Positions 1 through 6,675 of a stretch of 16,146 nucleotides of DNA are shown one piece after another. The first letter of the stretch is position 1. Each line of letters begins with the position of its first letter. The stretch spans positions 1-16,146 of the forward strand of contig CALBSL010000215.1 of assembly GCA_937968025.1 (NCBI GenBank). Reading direction: 5' to 3'. The notes under the pieces were generated by a model. The model was given only the letters and a program-made list of their open reading frames with translations, was not told the DNA's origin and ran no database searches. Source of the DNA: an uncultured bacterium (lineage in GTDB: Bacteria > Patescibacteriota > Patescibacteriia > 2-12-FULL-60-25). Made by a program: the position numbers and the translations under genes.

Positions 1-13
1 GCTCTTCCGATCT
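1..13. other. Probable Illumina adapter remnant at contig end
   Basis: The first 13 bases are GCTCTTCCGATCT, an exact match to the common Illumina adapter stub (its reverse complement is AGATCGGAAGAGC). It sits exactly at the window edge, where untrimmed adapter is usually found. On the minus strand it stays in frame with polA and would add D-R-K-S at residues 495-498, so those residues should not be trusted. A chance genomic match of 13 bases exactly at the edge is possible but unlikely. Confidence 0.85.
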
Positions 14-1494
14 AGATAGGCCGCATCAAGCCGAATGCCCTGCCTCTCCATCCGAAACAGGACGGGGATTAATGGCTGCTCGAATTGCGCATACACACGG
101 TCGAGACCCTCTTCTTTTAGCCGCCGTTGGAGGACACTGCCAAGCTCGCGAATAAACACAACCGCTTCTGCGCCAATGAGCCCGTCACGATTCGCATACC
201 GCATCGCCAAATCATCGATACTTTGCTCGCCCGCATTTGCTTCAAGAACATAAGCTGCGATCTGACAATCAAATCCAACACGACTCAAGAGCAGGCCTTC
301 TTGTGCCAGGCCGTGCATCGCCCGTTTTGCATCATGAAATACACCGGCCTCAACTCGATCGCGAATACTCTCAAAAAGCGCTTCGCGTTGCGCCCAAACT
401 CCTGGCAAAAGATGCAGCACTTGCTGGCCAGAGGCACTGAGCCAGAGGTCTGCCGGAACCATGCCGCCGCTCGGCGTGAATACCACCCCCAAATCTCCCG
501 TATTCATCCTCAACCATGCTTGCACGTGGTCGAGGGTGTGCGCATCGGTCACGACAGGTTGCAACTCGATTCGTTGATCCGCTTGACCCTGTTCGGCCAC
601 GACCGGCTTGGCAGGACGAGCGCTTTTTCCATCAGATTTCGTGAGCAGCGTCTTAAATCCGTATTCACGCAAAAACGTGAGAAAGCTTTCGTTTGATCGG
701 TCGAGAGGCGTGGCAGCGATCTCAAACTCTACCGGAACATCGGTTCGAATCGTCACGAGTGAGCGCAGCGCGGCAAGATCCCCCTGACCCTCCAGGAGAG
801 CCGTACGCTGACGCGCCGGCAATGGAGACGATGGGTCTTGAGCCGCACGAAGGGCGCCCGCGACCGTCCCAAACGCCGCCAGGAGATCCTTCGCCCCTTT
901 CTCACCGATACCCTTCACGCCAGGAATGTTATCTGACGCATCCCCACGCAAGATTTTGTACTCGATGATTTGTTCAGGCGTAAGCCCAAATTGCGACTGA
1001 ATCGTGAGCGGCGTCACTTCATCTGTTTCGCTGATGCCTTTGCGGAAGAGGCAAACGCTGATCCGATCAGACACGAGCTGCAATAAGTCCCGATCGCCCG
1101 TTAAAATAACCACGTCCCATCCAGCCGCCTCCGCTCGACGAGCAAGGGTACCAATAACGTCGTCCGCCTCAAATCCGGGTACCATGTGAGACGGTATCCC
1201 TAAGAGCGCTAATCCCTCCTGAATGAGCGGGATTTGCTCGTACAATTCATCCTCTTTCTTCTCGCGCTGCGCTTTATAGTCCGCGAACGCTTCATGACGA
1301 AAGGTTGGCCCCTCCAAATCCCAACAAGCAACAAACGCTTCTGGCGTCTCACGATCAACGACCTTGAGCACCGCCATCAGCACGCCATAGAGGGCGTTCA
1401 CGACGACCCCCTTGGGCGATGTGAGGGGAGGGAGCGCATGCCAAGCGCGGTGAAGCAGGGCATTTCCATCAAGCAAAAAGAGTCGCTGTGACAT
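1..1494 (-). CDS. polA: DNA polymerase I, N-terminal part (3' truncated by contig end)
   Basis: DNA polymerase I fills gaps and removes RNA primers in replication and repair. About 498 codons are present. Residues 1-290 are the 5' nuclease (FEN-like) domain: LLDGNALL with metal-binding Asp9, the arch motif YKAQR near 73, FEADD at 108-112, TGDRDLLQL at 132-140, and the helix-hairpin-helix GDASDNIPGVKGIGEKG at 184-200. Residues from about 300 to 455 resemble the 3'-5' exonuclease-like domain (FHDAKRAMHGL, then FDCQIAAYVLEA). The first acidic DxE motif is not visible where expected (VVFTPSGG), so proofreading is probably inactive, as in many PolA proteins. The polymerase domain is just starting (FRMERQGIRLD) when the contig ends. 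The start is the ATG at 1494, giving the usual MSQRLFLLDG-type N-terminus; a weak GGGGG lies just upstream. tRNA-Cys and its terminator lie upstream on the same strand. Confidence 0.93.
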   Translation of the reverse strand, partial: MSQRLFLLDGNALLHRAWHALPPLTSPKGVVVNALYGVLMAVLKVVDRETPEAFVACWDLEGPTFRHEAFADYKAQREKKEDELYEQIPLIQEGLALLGIPSHMVPGFEADDVIGTLARRAEAAGWDVVILTGDRDLLQLVSDRISVCLFRKGISETDEVTPLTIQSQFGLTPEQIIEYKILRGDASDNIPGVKGIGEKGAKDLLAAFGTVAGALRAAQDPSSPLPARQRTALLEGQGDLAALRSLVTIRTDVPVEFEIAATPLDRSNESFLTFLREYGFKTLLTKSDGKSARPAKPVVAEQGQADQRIELQPVVTDAHTLDHVQAWLRMNTGDLGVVFTPSGGMVPADLWLSASGQQVLHLLPGVWAQREALFESIRDRVEAGVFHDAKRAMHGLAQEGLLLSRVGFDCQIAAYVLEANAGEQSIDDLAMRYANRDGLIGAEAVVFIRELGSVLQRRLKEEGLDRVYAQFEQPLIPVLFRMERQGIRLDAAYLDRKS

Positions 1495-1555
1495 ATGCCC
1501 CCAAGCCTAGCACAAACGCTGCTGATAGACAGGGGATGCTGCGGATTGCGGAAAG

Positions 1556-1584
1556 AAAAACACCTCTCCGAGGAGGGGTGTTTT

Positions 1585-1585
<1 letters not shown>
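1556..1585 (-). terminator. Intrinsic terminator after tRNA-Cys
   Basis: Inverted repeat at 1561-1580 (eight-base arms CACCTCTC and GAGGGGTG with one mismatch, around a short loop), flanked by A5 on the left and T5 on the right. Read on the minus strand it is a stem followed by a T-rich tail. It begins immediately after the tRNA CCA end, whose last A is shared with the A-tract. It would separate the tRNA transcript from polA. Confidence 0.75.
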
Positions 1586-1690
<105 letters not shown>

Positions 1691-1710
1691 ACATTTCAGC
1701 CGGAGGAGGG

Positions 1711-1736
1711 GTGATATGGCGACCAAGCCATATCAC
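1711..1736. repeat. Perfect 10-bp inverted repeat upstream of tRNA-Cys
   Basis: GTGATATGGC at 1711-1720 and GCCATATCAC at 1727-1736, with loop GACCAA. On the minus strand it would be transcribed about 50 bases before the tRNA if the promoter lies further upstream. One arm continues into the duplicated tRNA 5' sequence GGCGTGATA. No T-tract follows on either strand, so it does not look like a terminator. Confidence 0.75.
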
Positions 1737-1769
1737 GCCGACGGAGGATGGAGTGTGGATGCTTGCTAC
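1731..1769 (-). repeat. tRNA-Cys 5' end/leader repeat, copy 2
   Basis: Second copy of the 1651-1690 sequence. It preserves GGCGTGATA, the first nine bases of tRNA-Cys, but then diverges into the hairpin at 1711-1736 and does not form a tRNA. It is probably the remnant of a tandem duplication. The stretch 1660-1842 holds only these repeats, this hairpin and the terminator-like palindrome near 1823; no gene is seen in it. Confidence 0.75.
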
Positions 1770-1822
1770 GACAGGCAGAGCGCATCCTAGCAAAACGACC
1801 TAAAAACGTGAAGGGGTACCGA

Positions 1823-1844
1823 AACCCCGGCCATGGCCGGGGTT
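1823..1844 (-). terminator. 22-bp perfect palindrome at end of the 3D-protein gene
   Basis: AACCCCGGCC at 1823-1832 is followed by its exact complement, with no spacer beyond the central AT. The right arm overlaps the TAA stop of the 3D-protein gene. Such a GC-rich hairpin at a stop codon is a likely transcript end, but only a short TTT follows on the minus strand, so termination strength is uncertain. Confidence 0.5.
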
Positions 1845-2427
1845 ATTTCTTGGCGGCAGCGAGCTCTTCTTTGAGCTTCGCTGCTTCAAGCTTCTTAAGC
1901 TCCGTCGCAAGGCGCTTCGCTTCAGCGCGCTTCGTGTAGAGCGTCTTTCCGTCGCCAAGTTCAACGATTTCGATCTTCACGTTCTTGTGCAAACCGAACT
2001 TTTTGGCAGCGGACTTATCCTTCATCCAGACGTCAACACGGTACCAGTAACGGCGGTTCATACGGTCATGGACCGTAAAGACCTTATCACCGAAAAGCTC
2101 TGGGATGCGCACCTTCGTGCCGAACGGCAAGAAGTTCACAGCGATCATCCCGTCGTACGTCGTCGTACCGTCAGCGGCCGTAAATGGGTCAGCGTCCGTT
2201 TGACCAACTTCGGAGTTATACACCGTCATATCAACCTTATACGTCAACACCGGGCGAAGCGGGGCAACGTTGTCAATCTGTACAGGATTGTCACTCACCG
2301 CAGAGGCGAACGTTGTAGACGGCGTGTTCACCGTTTGAGCAGATGCCGACGGGATGGACGTAACACCGAGAACAAGCAACAATACCGTAAGGGAAAGACG
2401 TTTGATAAGGGTGATAGGGGTAGTCAT
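1843..2427 (-). CDS. Exported 3D (Asp-Asp-Asp) domain protein, RlpA-like fold
   Basis: 194 residues. Residues 1-30 are a signal peptide: basic start, hydrophobic LTVLLLVLGV, and an ASA cleavage site before Q31. Residues 65-155 match the 3D domain, a double-psi beta barrel found in secreted cell-wall proteins such as Bacillus YocH and in lytic transglycosylases. Visible elements are TVYNS, PFGTKVRIPE at 101-110, VHDRM (Asp121) and VDVWM (Asp132). The first Asp of the family triad appears as Asn98 (AVN). The C-terminal 35 residues are rich in Lys, Glu and Ala and probably form a helix or short coiled coil. The likely role is peptidoglycan binding or remodelling outside the membrane; enzyme activity is not shown. 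It diverges from a PBP gene. It has a strong promoter and a structured leader of about 72 bases, with no clear Shine-Dalgarno sequence before the ATG. Confidence 0.8.
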   Translation of the reverse strand: MTTPITLIKRLSLTVLLLVLGVTSIPSASAQTVNTPSTTFASAVSDNPVQIDNVAPLRPVLTYKVDMTVYNSEVGQTDADPFTAADGTTTYDGMIAVNFLPFGTKVRIPELFGDKVFTVHDRMNRRYWYRVDVWMKDKSAAKKFGLHKNVKIEIVELGDGKTLYTKRAEAKRLATELKKLEAAKLKEELAAAKK

Positions 2428-2437
2428 AGAGTAAGTA

Positions 2438-2495
2438 AAACTGGTGACTTTCTTGCCACAGTCCGTTACGACCTGAGAAGAAAGAACACCAGTTT
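2438..2495 (-). promoter_or_regulatory. Long stem-loop in the 5' leader of the 3D-protein gene
   Basis: Outer arms AAACTGGTG (2438-2446) and CACCAGTTT (2487-2495) pair perfectly over 9 bp. After a small internal loop, CTTTCTT (2448-2454) pairs with AAGAAAG (2478-2484) over 7 bp. The apical loop is about 23 bases. The predicted transcription start (about 2499) lies just before the outer arm, so the mRNA would begin with this structure and reach the ATG about 10 bases after it. I do not recognise a known riboswitch consensus. It could be an mRNA stabiliser, a protein-binding site or a translation regulator. Confidence 0.65.
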
Positions 2496-2505
2496 GTAGA
2501 GCTCT

Positions 2506-2534
2506 ATCATACCAGATTTTCTCTGGGTTGTCAA
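2506..2534 (-). promoter_or_regulatory. Strong sigma70-type promoter of the 3D-protein gene
   Basis: On the minus strand: TTGACA (2534-2529, perfect -35), a 17-base spacer, and TATGAT (2511-2506, 5 of 6). It is the best promoter match in the window. The spacer contains the inverted repeat CCAGA-TTTTC-TCTGG at 2512-2526, a possible operator. Confidence 0.85.
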
Positions 2535-2582
2535 TGCATCCTGTTCATTTTTTCTCTAAAATAAGCCAAAAAATCGGGTATT

Positions 2583-5174
2583 ATGCCTTCACATTCTACG
2601 ACACATAAAGGATCCCTTTCCTTTTGGACCCCTCCGCGTAAGCGCTGGGCCGTCCGGCTCGGCCTAGGGGCGCTCGGACTCGGCGTTGCCGGAGGTTTTT
2701 CGCTTCTCGTCTTCGCCGCTTGGGTCAGCAAGGATCTTCCTGATCCAAACAGCCTGAGCATGCGGAACGTCGCACAGTCGACCAAGATTTTTGACCGAAC
2801 CGGAACGGTGCTCCTGTACGAAATCTACGGAGACGAGCAGCGGACCCTGGTTCCTATCGAAAAAATCCCAAAAACACTCCAACACGCGACCGTCGCCATC
2901 GAGGATCGCAAGTTTTATGAACATCATGGCGTTGATTGGCTTGGACTCGTGCGAGCCGTCGTTCGAAATGCGATTAAATTTCAAGGTCCGAAGGGGACAT
3001 CGACCCTCACCCAGCAGCTGGTCCGCAACACGATCATCGCGAATGAGCGCAACTACCTCCGTAAACTCAAGGAGATCATTCTCGCCCTCCAGATTGAACG
3101 GACATATACGAAAGATCAGGTCCTCCAGCTCTACCTCAACGAAGTACCGTACGGCTCAACGCTCTACGGTGTTGAAGCAGCCGCTCAAGCCTATTTCGGA
3201 AAATCCGCTCAAGACCTCACCCTTGATGAATCCGCCTTGCTCGCTTCAATTCCGCAGGCGCCTGATCGACTCTCGCCGTACGGAACGGGCGTCCGCGGCG
3301 ATAATCGGCCGCAGTTGTTAGCACGTCAGGATCTTGTTCTCGAAAAAATGGCTGAACAGGGCTATATCACTAGCGATGAAGCGAAGGCTGCGCAAGAAAC
3401 CGATACCCTCGCGAAGCTCAAACCTCAACGCGTTGGCTCCATTAAAGCCCCTCACTTCGTGACGTACGTACGAGGTCTGCTTGCCGAACAGTTTGAGGAG
3501 CAGGGAGGGATCAAGTACGTTGAACAGTCGGGTCTACGCGTCATCACCTCATTAGACTGGGAGAAGCAGCAAGTCGCCGAAAAAACCGTACAAGAAGCCG
3601 TCGAAAAGCGCGGGCCAACCTTTCAGTTTAACAACGCTGCGCTGGTTGCCCTCGATCCAAAGAACGGGGAACTTCTTTCCATGGTCGGCTCAGCAGATTT
3701 CTTCAATAAGGCAATCGACGGACAGGTGAACGTCACCCTCACGCCACAGCAGCCCGGCTCGAGCTTCAAACCGATCATCTACGTCGCTGCCTTCATGAAG
3801 GGGCTTCTCCCACAAACCGAGCTCTACGATACCGTCACGACCTTCGCCACCGATAGCAAACCCTACGAACCCCTCAACTATAACCTGCGCGAATATGGTC
3901 CGGTCACGCTTCGAAAGGCGCTCGCCGGATCGCTAAACATTCCCGCCGTGAAGCTGCAGTACATCGTGGGCGTGGGACGTGCGCTCGATTTCGCAGAACA
4001 ACTTGGATACAGCACCTTCACCGCTGAGAACCGATCCCGGTTTGGCCTCGCCCTCGTTCTTGGCGCTGGCGAAGTTACGCCGCTCGATCACGCCCATGCC
4101 TACGCAACATTTGCGAACGATGGCGTGCAGCAGCCGCTCCACCCTATTCTCCGCGTTGAGTCGAGCGAGGGAAAAACGATTTTTGAGCGCAGCACGGAAC
4201 CAGGAACGCGCATCATCGATGAACAAAGCGTTCGCCTCTTGAACGACATCCTCACCGATAACGATGCTCGTACCTATATTTTCGGCTCACGAAACAGTCT
4301 CACCCTCCCAGATCGAGAGGTCGCCGCGAAGACTGGGACGACGAATGACTACACCGATGCCTGGACCATGGGGTACACCCCAAACCTCGTCACTGCCGTC
4401 TGGGTGGGGAACACGAACAACAAACCCATGAAGCGAGGTGCGGATAGCTCGAGCACCGCCGCTCCTATCTGGCAGACCTTCATGCGTGAAGCCACAAAAG
4501 ATCGACCAAAGGACACCTTTCCAGAACCGGCGCCACCAACCACCGAGCGGCCAGCGGTCCTTGGGAACGTTCTTTCTAAGCGTGTACGCATTGATACCGC
4601 CACCGGCCTCCTCGCAACGGAATTCACCCCAGCAAGTCAAACGGAAGAGCGCACGTACTTGGAACCACATGATATCTTGCACTTCCTGGATAAAGACGAC
4701 CCACTCGGCGAACCGCCAACAAATCCCGCGACCGATCCGCAGTACGCGGCGTGGGAAAACGGCGTGCGTTCCTGGATCGAGCGAACGAATGCAACCACCA
4801 CCCAATCCATTCCCCAAGCCACGAGCGATCAATACGGACCCCAGTTCGCCCCAACCATGACGATCCTTGAGCCGCAAAATCAGCAGATCATCACCAGCTC
4901 ATTCCTCCCGATTGTTGTCGATGCACAAGCTCCTCGAGGTGTTCGTGAAATCCGCGTTCGTTTCGCCGATCAGGAGCTTGGTGCGGTTACGAGCGCTCCG
5001 TGGAACTTTGGCACTACGATTCCAAGCACGATTCCTGATGGATTCTATGATCTCGTCCTCACGGCACGTGATGACGTAGGGAATGCGACGTCGCAAACGG
5101 TCACCGTCTCGCTGCAGCGCTCGGTACCAACCGAACCCGTCACCCCTCAGACATCCAATCCATTCAATCCGTAA
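2583..5174 (+). CDS. Class A penicillin-binding protein (PBP1A-type bifunctional peptidoglycan synthase)
   Basis: 863 residues. It polymerises lipid II into glycan strands and crosslinks the peptides outside the cytoplasmic membrane. A short cytoplasmic tail ending PPRKRW precedes a membrane helix at about 25-48. The GT51 glycosyltransferase domain (about 75-240) shows EDRKFYEHHG with catalytic Glu107, GTSTLTQQLVRN at 138-149, KEIILALQIE and LNEVPYG. The transpeptidase domain (about 350-630) has all three motifs: SSFK with nucleophile Ser393, SLN at 450-452, and KTGT at 583-586. A Pro-rich linker leads to an Ig-like beta domain at about 757-845, a type of C-terminal extension found in some PBPs. 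The start ATG gives a normal N-terminus. No Shine-Dalgarno is visible; a possible -10 (TAAAAT) lies at 2557-2562, but I see no good -35. It diverges from the 3D-protein gene and ends in a terminator shared with dnaN. Confidence 0.95.
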   Translation: MPSHSTTHKGSLSFWTPPRKRWAVRLGLGALGLGVAGGFSLLVFAAWVSKDLPDPNSLSMRNVAQSTKIFDRTGTVLLYEIYGDEQRTLVPIEKIPKTLQHATVAIEDRKFYEHHGVDWLGLVRAVVRNAIKFQGPKGTSTLTQQLVRNTIIANERNYLRKLKEIILALQIERTYTKDQVLQLYLNEVPYGSTLYGVEAAAQAYFGKSAQDLTLDESALLASIPQAPDRLSPYGTGVRGDNRPQLLARQDLVLEKMAEQGYITSDEAKAAQETDTLAKLKPQRVGSIKAPHFVTYVRGLLAEQFEEQGGIKYVEQSGLRVITSLDWEKQQVAEKTVQEAVEKRGPTFQFNNAALVALDPKNGELLSMVGSADFFNKAIDGQVNVTLTPQQPGSSFKPIIYVAAFMKGLLPQTELYDTVTTFATDSKPYEPLNYNLREYGPVTLRKALAGSLNIPAVKLQYIVGVGRALDFAEQLGYSTFTAENRSRFGLALVLGAGEVTPLDHAHAYATFANDGVQQPLHPILRVESSEGKTIFERSTEPGTRIIDEQSVRLLNDILTDNDARTYIFGSRNSLTLPDREVAAKTGTTNDYTDAWTMGYTPNLVTAVWVGNTNNKPMKRGADSSSTAAPIWQTFMREATKDRPKDTFPEPAPPTTERPAVLGNVLSKRVRIDTATGLLATEFTPASQTEERTYLEPHDILHFLDKDDPLGEPPTNPATDPQYAAWENGVRSWIERTNATTTQSIPQATSDQYGPQFAPTMTILEPQNQQIITSSFLPIVVDAQAPRGVREIRVRFADQELGAVTSAPWNFGTTIPSTIPDGFYDLVLTARDDVGNATSQTVTVSLQRSVPTEPVTPQTSNPFNP

Positions 5175-5183
5175 GACTCCAAC

Positions 5184-5209
5184 AAAAAAACGCCCACATG
5201 GGCGTTTTT
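5184..5209. terminator. Bidirectional terminator between the PBP gene and dnaN
   Basis: Stem CGCCC-ACAT-GGGCG at 5191-5204, with A7 before it and T5 after it, lying between two convergent stop codons (5172-5174 and 5212-5214). The symmetrical A and T tracts allow it to act on both strands. Confidence 0.9.
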
Positions 5210-5211
5210 GA

Positions 5212-6348
5212 TTATTGCCGAATCGGCATCACGATGTACTGGAAGGCGCCGTGACCATCTGCCGGCTTAATCACCACCGGATTCATGGCGTCGATAACAT
5301 GGAAGACCACTCGGTCTGTACCCATCGTGTTCAAGCCGTCCATCACGTACTTGTAGTTGAGCAAGACCTTATTCGGATCACCCGTCACGTCAGCCGCCAA
5401 TTCAGCCGTATGCGTACCCGTTCCAGAATCTGCCGCCGTGAGAACGAGCGCACCCGAGGTAATTTCCATATGGACATCGTAGAGCCCTTGCCTCGAAAAG
5501 AGGGAGGCGGCGCGAATCGCTTTTGCCACTTCTTGCCGAGAAACGGTGGCCGTTGTCCGGAACTGGGTGGGGATAATCTGCCGATAATCAGGGAAGGAGC
5601 CGTCGATCAGGCGAGAGACGAGCTCGACGTTTCCATAGCTCACCACGAATTGGCTATCCGCCATGAGCCACTCCACCCGCTCTGGCACCCCAACCTCGTC
5701 CTTATACGCCCCAAGGAGGCGCCCCACCTCGTTCATGGCTCTCGCAGGCACAATACACTTCCCTACGCTTGCGGTAGAGCCCTTTTCAAGGGCGAGTACT
5801 CGCTCAGAGAGTCGGTAGGAGTCGGTCGCCGCAAACACACAGCGGTCATGACCACTCATGTCTCCCTGAAAGAAGCAGGCCACACCGGCGAGCTCTGGCC
5901 GCGATTCAGATCCTGAAACCGCAAATGCGACTTGGCCGATCGCTTCTCGAAGGGCGGCGGCATCCAGAGAGTATCCCCCTTCGGTGACAAGCTTGGGGAT
6001 GAAGGGAAATTCAGACGCTGGTAGCCCCTTCATCTTCGTTGTTTTGCCGTCTGCTTTAATTTCAAGCGTATCCCCTTGAAGAATCAGCTCGATTTTTCCT
6101 GGGGAGAGGAGGGAGACATAGTCTTGGAAGAGCTTCGCTGGCACGGTCCAAGCACCTTCTTGCTCCACGCGACCTCGAACAATGGCCGATACAGCCATTT
6201 CTAGGTTCGTGGTGGAGAGCTTGAGGTTTCCTTCTTCGGTTTTAAGAAGGACGTGGCTCAGAATCGGGAGGTTGGCACTCTTCCCGGCGGTGTGACCAAC
6301 CAAGGAAAGTCCTTGGAGCAAATTTTCTTGGGTACAAGCGAATCGCAT
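5212..6348 (-). CDS. dnaN: DNA polymerase III beta subunit (sliding clamp)
   Basis: 378 residues, close to the family length of about 370. It forms the ring-shaped dimer that tethers the replicative polymerase to DNA. Family features include the N-terminus MRFACTQENLLQGLSLV, ILSHVLLKTEEGNLKLSTTNLEM, the domain 2 segment VAFAVSGSESRPELAGV, FAATDSYRLSER, GSFPDYRQIIPT, and the C-terminal PVVIKPADG and YIVMPIRQ, which line the partner-binding pocket in known clamps. The ATG at 6348 is chosen because it gives the canonical start; the frame stays open to 6570 but the extra 74 residues have no clamp similarity. No Shine-Dalgarno is present. It lies downstream of dnaA in the classical order, but recF and gyrB do not follow; a PBP gene lies convergent instead. 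Confidence 0.96.
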   Translation of the reverse strand: MRFACTQENLLQGLSLVGHTAGKSANLPILSHVLLKTEEGNLKLSTTNLEMAVSAIVRGRVEQEGAWTVPAKLFQDYVSLLSPGKIELILQGDTLEIKADGKTTKMKGLPASEFPFIPKLVTEGGYSLDAAALREAIGQVAFAVSGSESRPELAGVACFFQGDMSGHDRCVFAATDSYRLSERVLALEKGSTASVGKCIVPARAMNEVGRLLGAYKDEVGVPERVEWLMADSQFVVSYGNVELVSRLIDGSFPDYRQIIPTQFRTTATVSRQEVAKAIRAASLFSRQGLYDVHMEITSGALVLTAADSGTGTHTAELAADVTGDPNKVLLNYKYVMDGLNTMGTDRVVFHVIDAMNPVVIKPADGHGAFQYIVMPIRQ

Positions 6349-6360
6349 AGTTATTGGAGT

Positions 6361-6387
6361 TGTATAGGATATGCATAAGAATGACAA
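6361..6387 (-). promoter_or_regulatory. Candidate dnaN promoter
   Basis: On the minus strand: TTGTCA (6387-6382, 5 of 6), a 15-base spacer (short) and TATACA (6366-6361). The -10 ends 12 bases before the dnaN ATG, so the leader would be only about 6 bases. The spacing makes it a weak call. Confidence 0.3.
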
Positions 6388-6611
6388 TAATAAGAGTGGT
6401 AAGGGATGTGGAAGAAGTGGATAGAATGCGATACGCCTTGATACATGGGGCAAATCATCACGAAGATATCCGCAGAAGTGTTGGGGAGGAACGGTGGGTT
6501 GGCTGTGGACGGGTGGGGATAGAAACGTGAGCGAATCTTTGTCCCCCGTCTGTGCACGAGAAGCGCACATAGTTGTCCCATGGGTTATCCCCGGGGATAG
6601 GCTGGGGATAG

Positions 6612-6641
6612 CACAAACCCCGCTTCTAGGCGGGGTTTGTG
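6612..6641. terminator. 12-bp GC-rich hairpin downstream of dnaA
   Basis: CACAAACCCCGC at 6612-6623 pairs perfectly with GCGGGGTTTGTG at 6630-6641, with loop TTCTAG. It lies 34 bases past the dnaA stop. There is no T-tract after the stem on either strand, though both arms include an A3/T3 run near their bases. It may end dnaA transcription, or be a structural element of the origin between two pairs of DnaA-box-like sites. Confidence 0.5.
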
Positions 6642-6675
6642 GGCAACCGGGACATCCTGTGGATGAAGCTGTGGA

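Larger units (their letters stand above)
6349..6675. other. oriC: Putative replication origin (oriC) in the dnaA-dnaN gap
   Basis: This 327-base non-coding gap lies between dnaA and dnaN, the commonest bacterial origin site. Reading against TGTGGATAA (reverse complement of the DnaA box TTATCCACA), related sites are TGTGGACGG (6504-6512), TGGGGATAG (6514-6522), CGGGGATAG (6592-6600), TGGGGATAG (6603-6611), TGTGGATGA (6658-6666) and TGTGGACTA (6670-6678). They form three pairs with starts 10, 11 and 12 bases apart, all in one orientation. A palindrome TATCCCCGGGGATA lies at 6586-6599. The dnaN-proximal part (about 6350-6400) is clearly richer in A and T and could be the unwinding element. No perfect DnaA box is present, so the call rests on context and clustering. 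Confidence 0.6.

Noticed and set aside
127..696. 189-residue open frame on the plus strand
   Set aside because: Antisense to polA, whose exonuclease-like domain reads cleanly on the other strand.
4287..4877. 196-residue open frame on the minus strand
   Set aside because: Antisense to the transpeptidase and linker region of the PBP; Gly/Arg/Trp-rich shadow without motifs.
5568..5576. TGGGGATAA, one base from a DnaA box
   Set aside because: Isolated inside the dnaN coding sequence; codon constraint explains it. It was not counted as part of the origin.
6349..6570. N-terminal extension of dnaN
   Set aside because: The extra 74 residues have no clamp similarity and cover the candidate dnaN promoter and origin sequence; the ATG at 6348 gives the family N-terminus.
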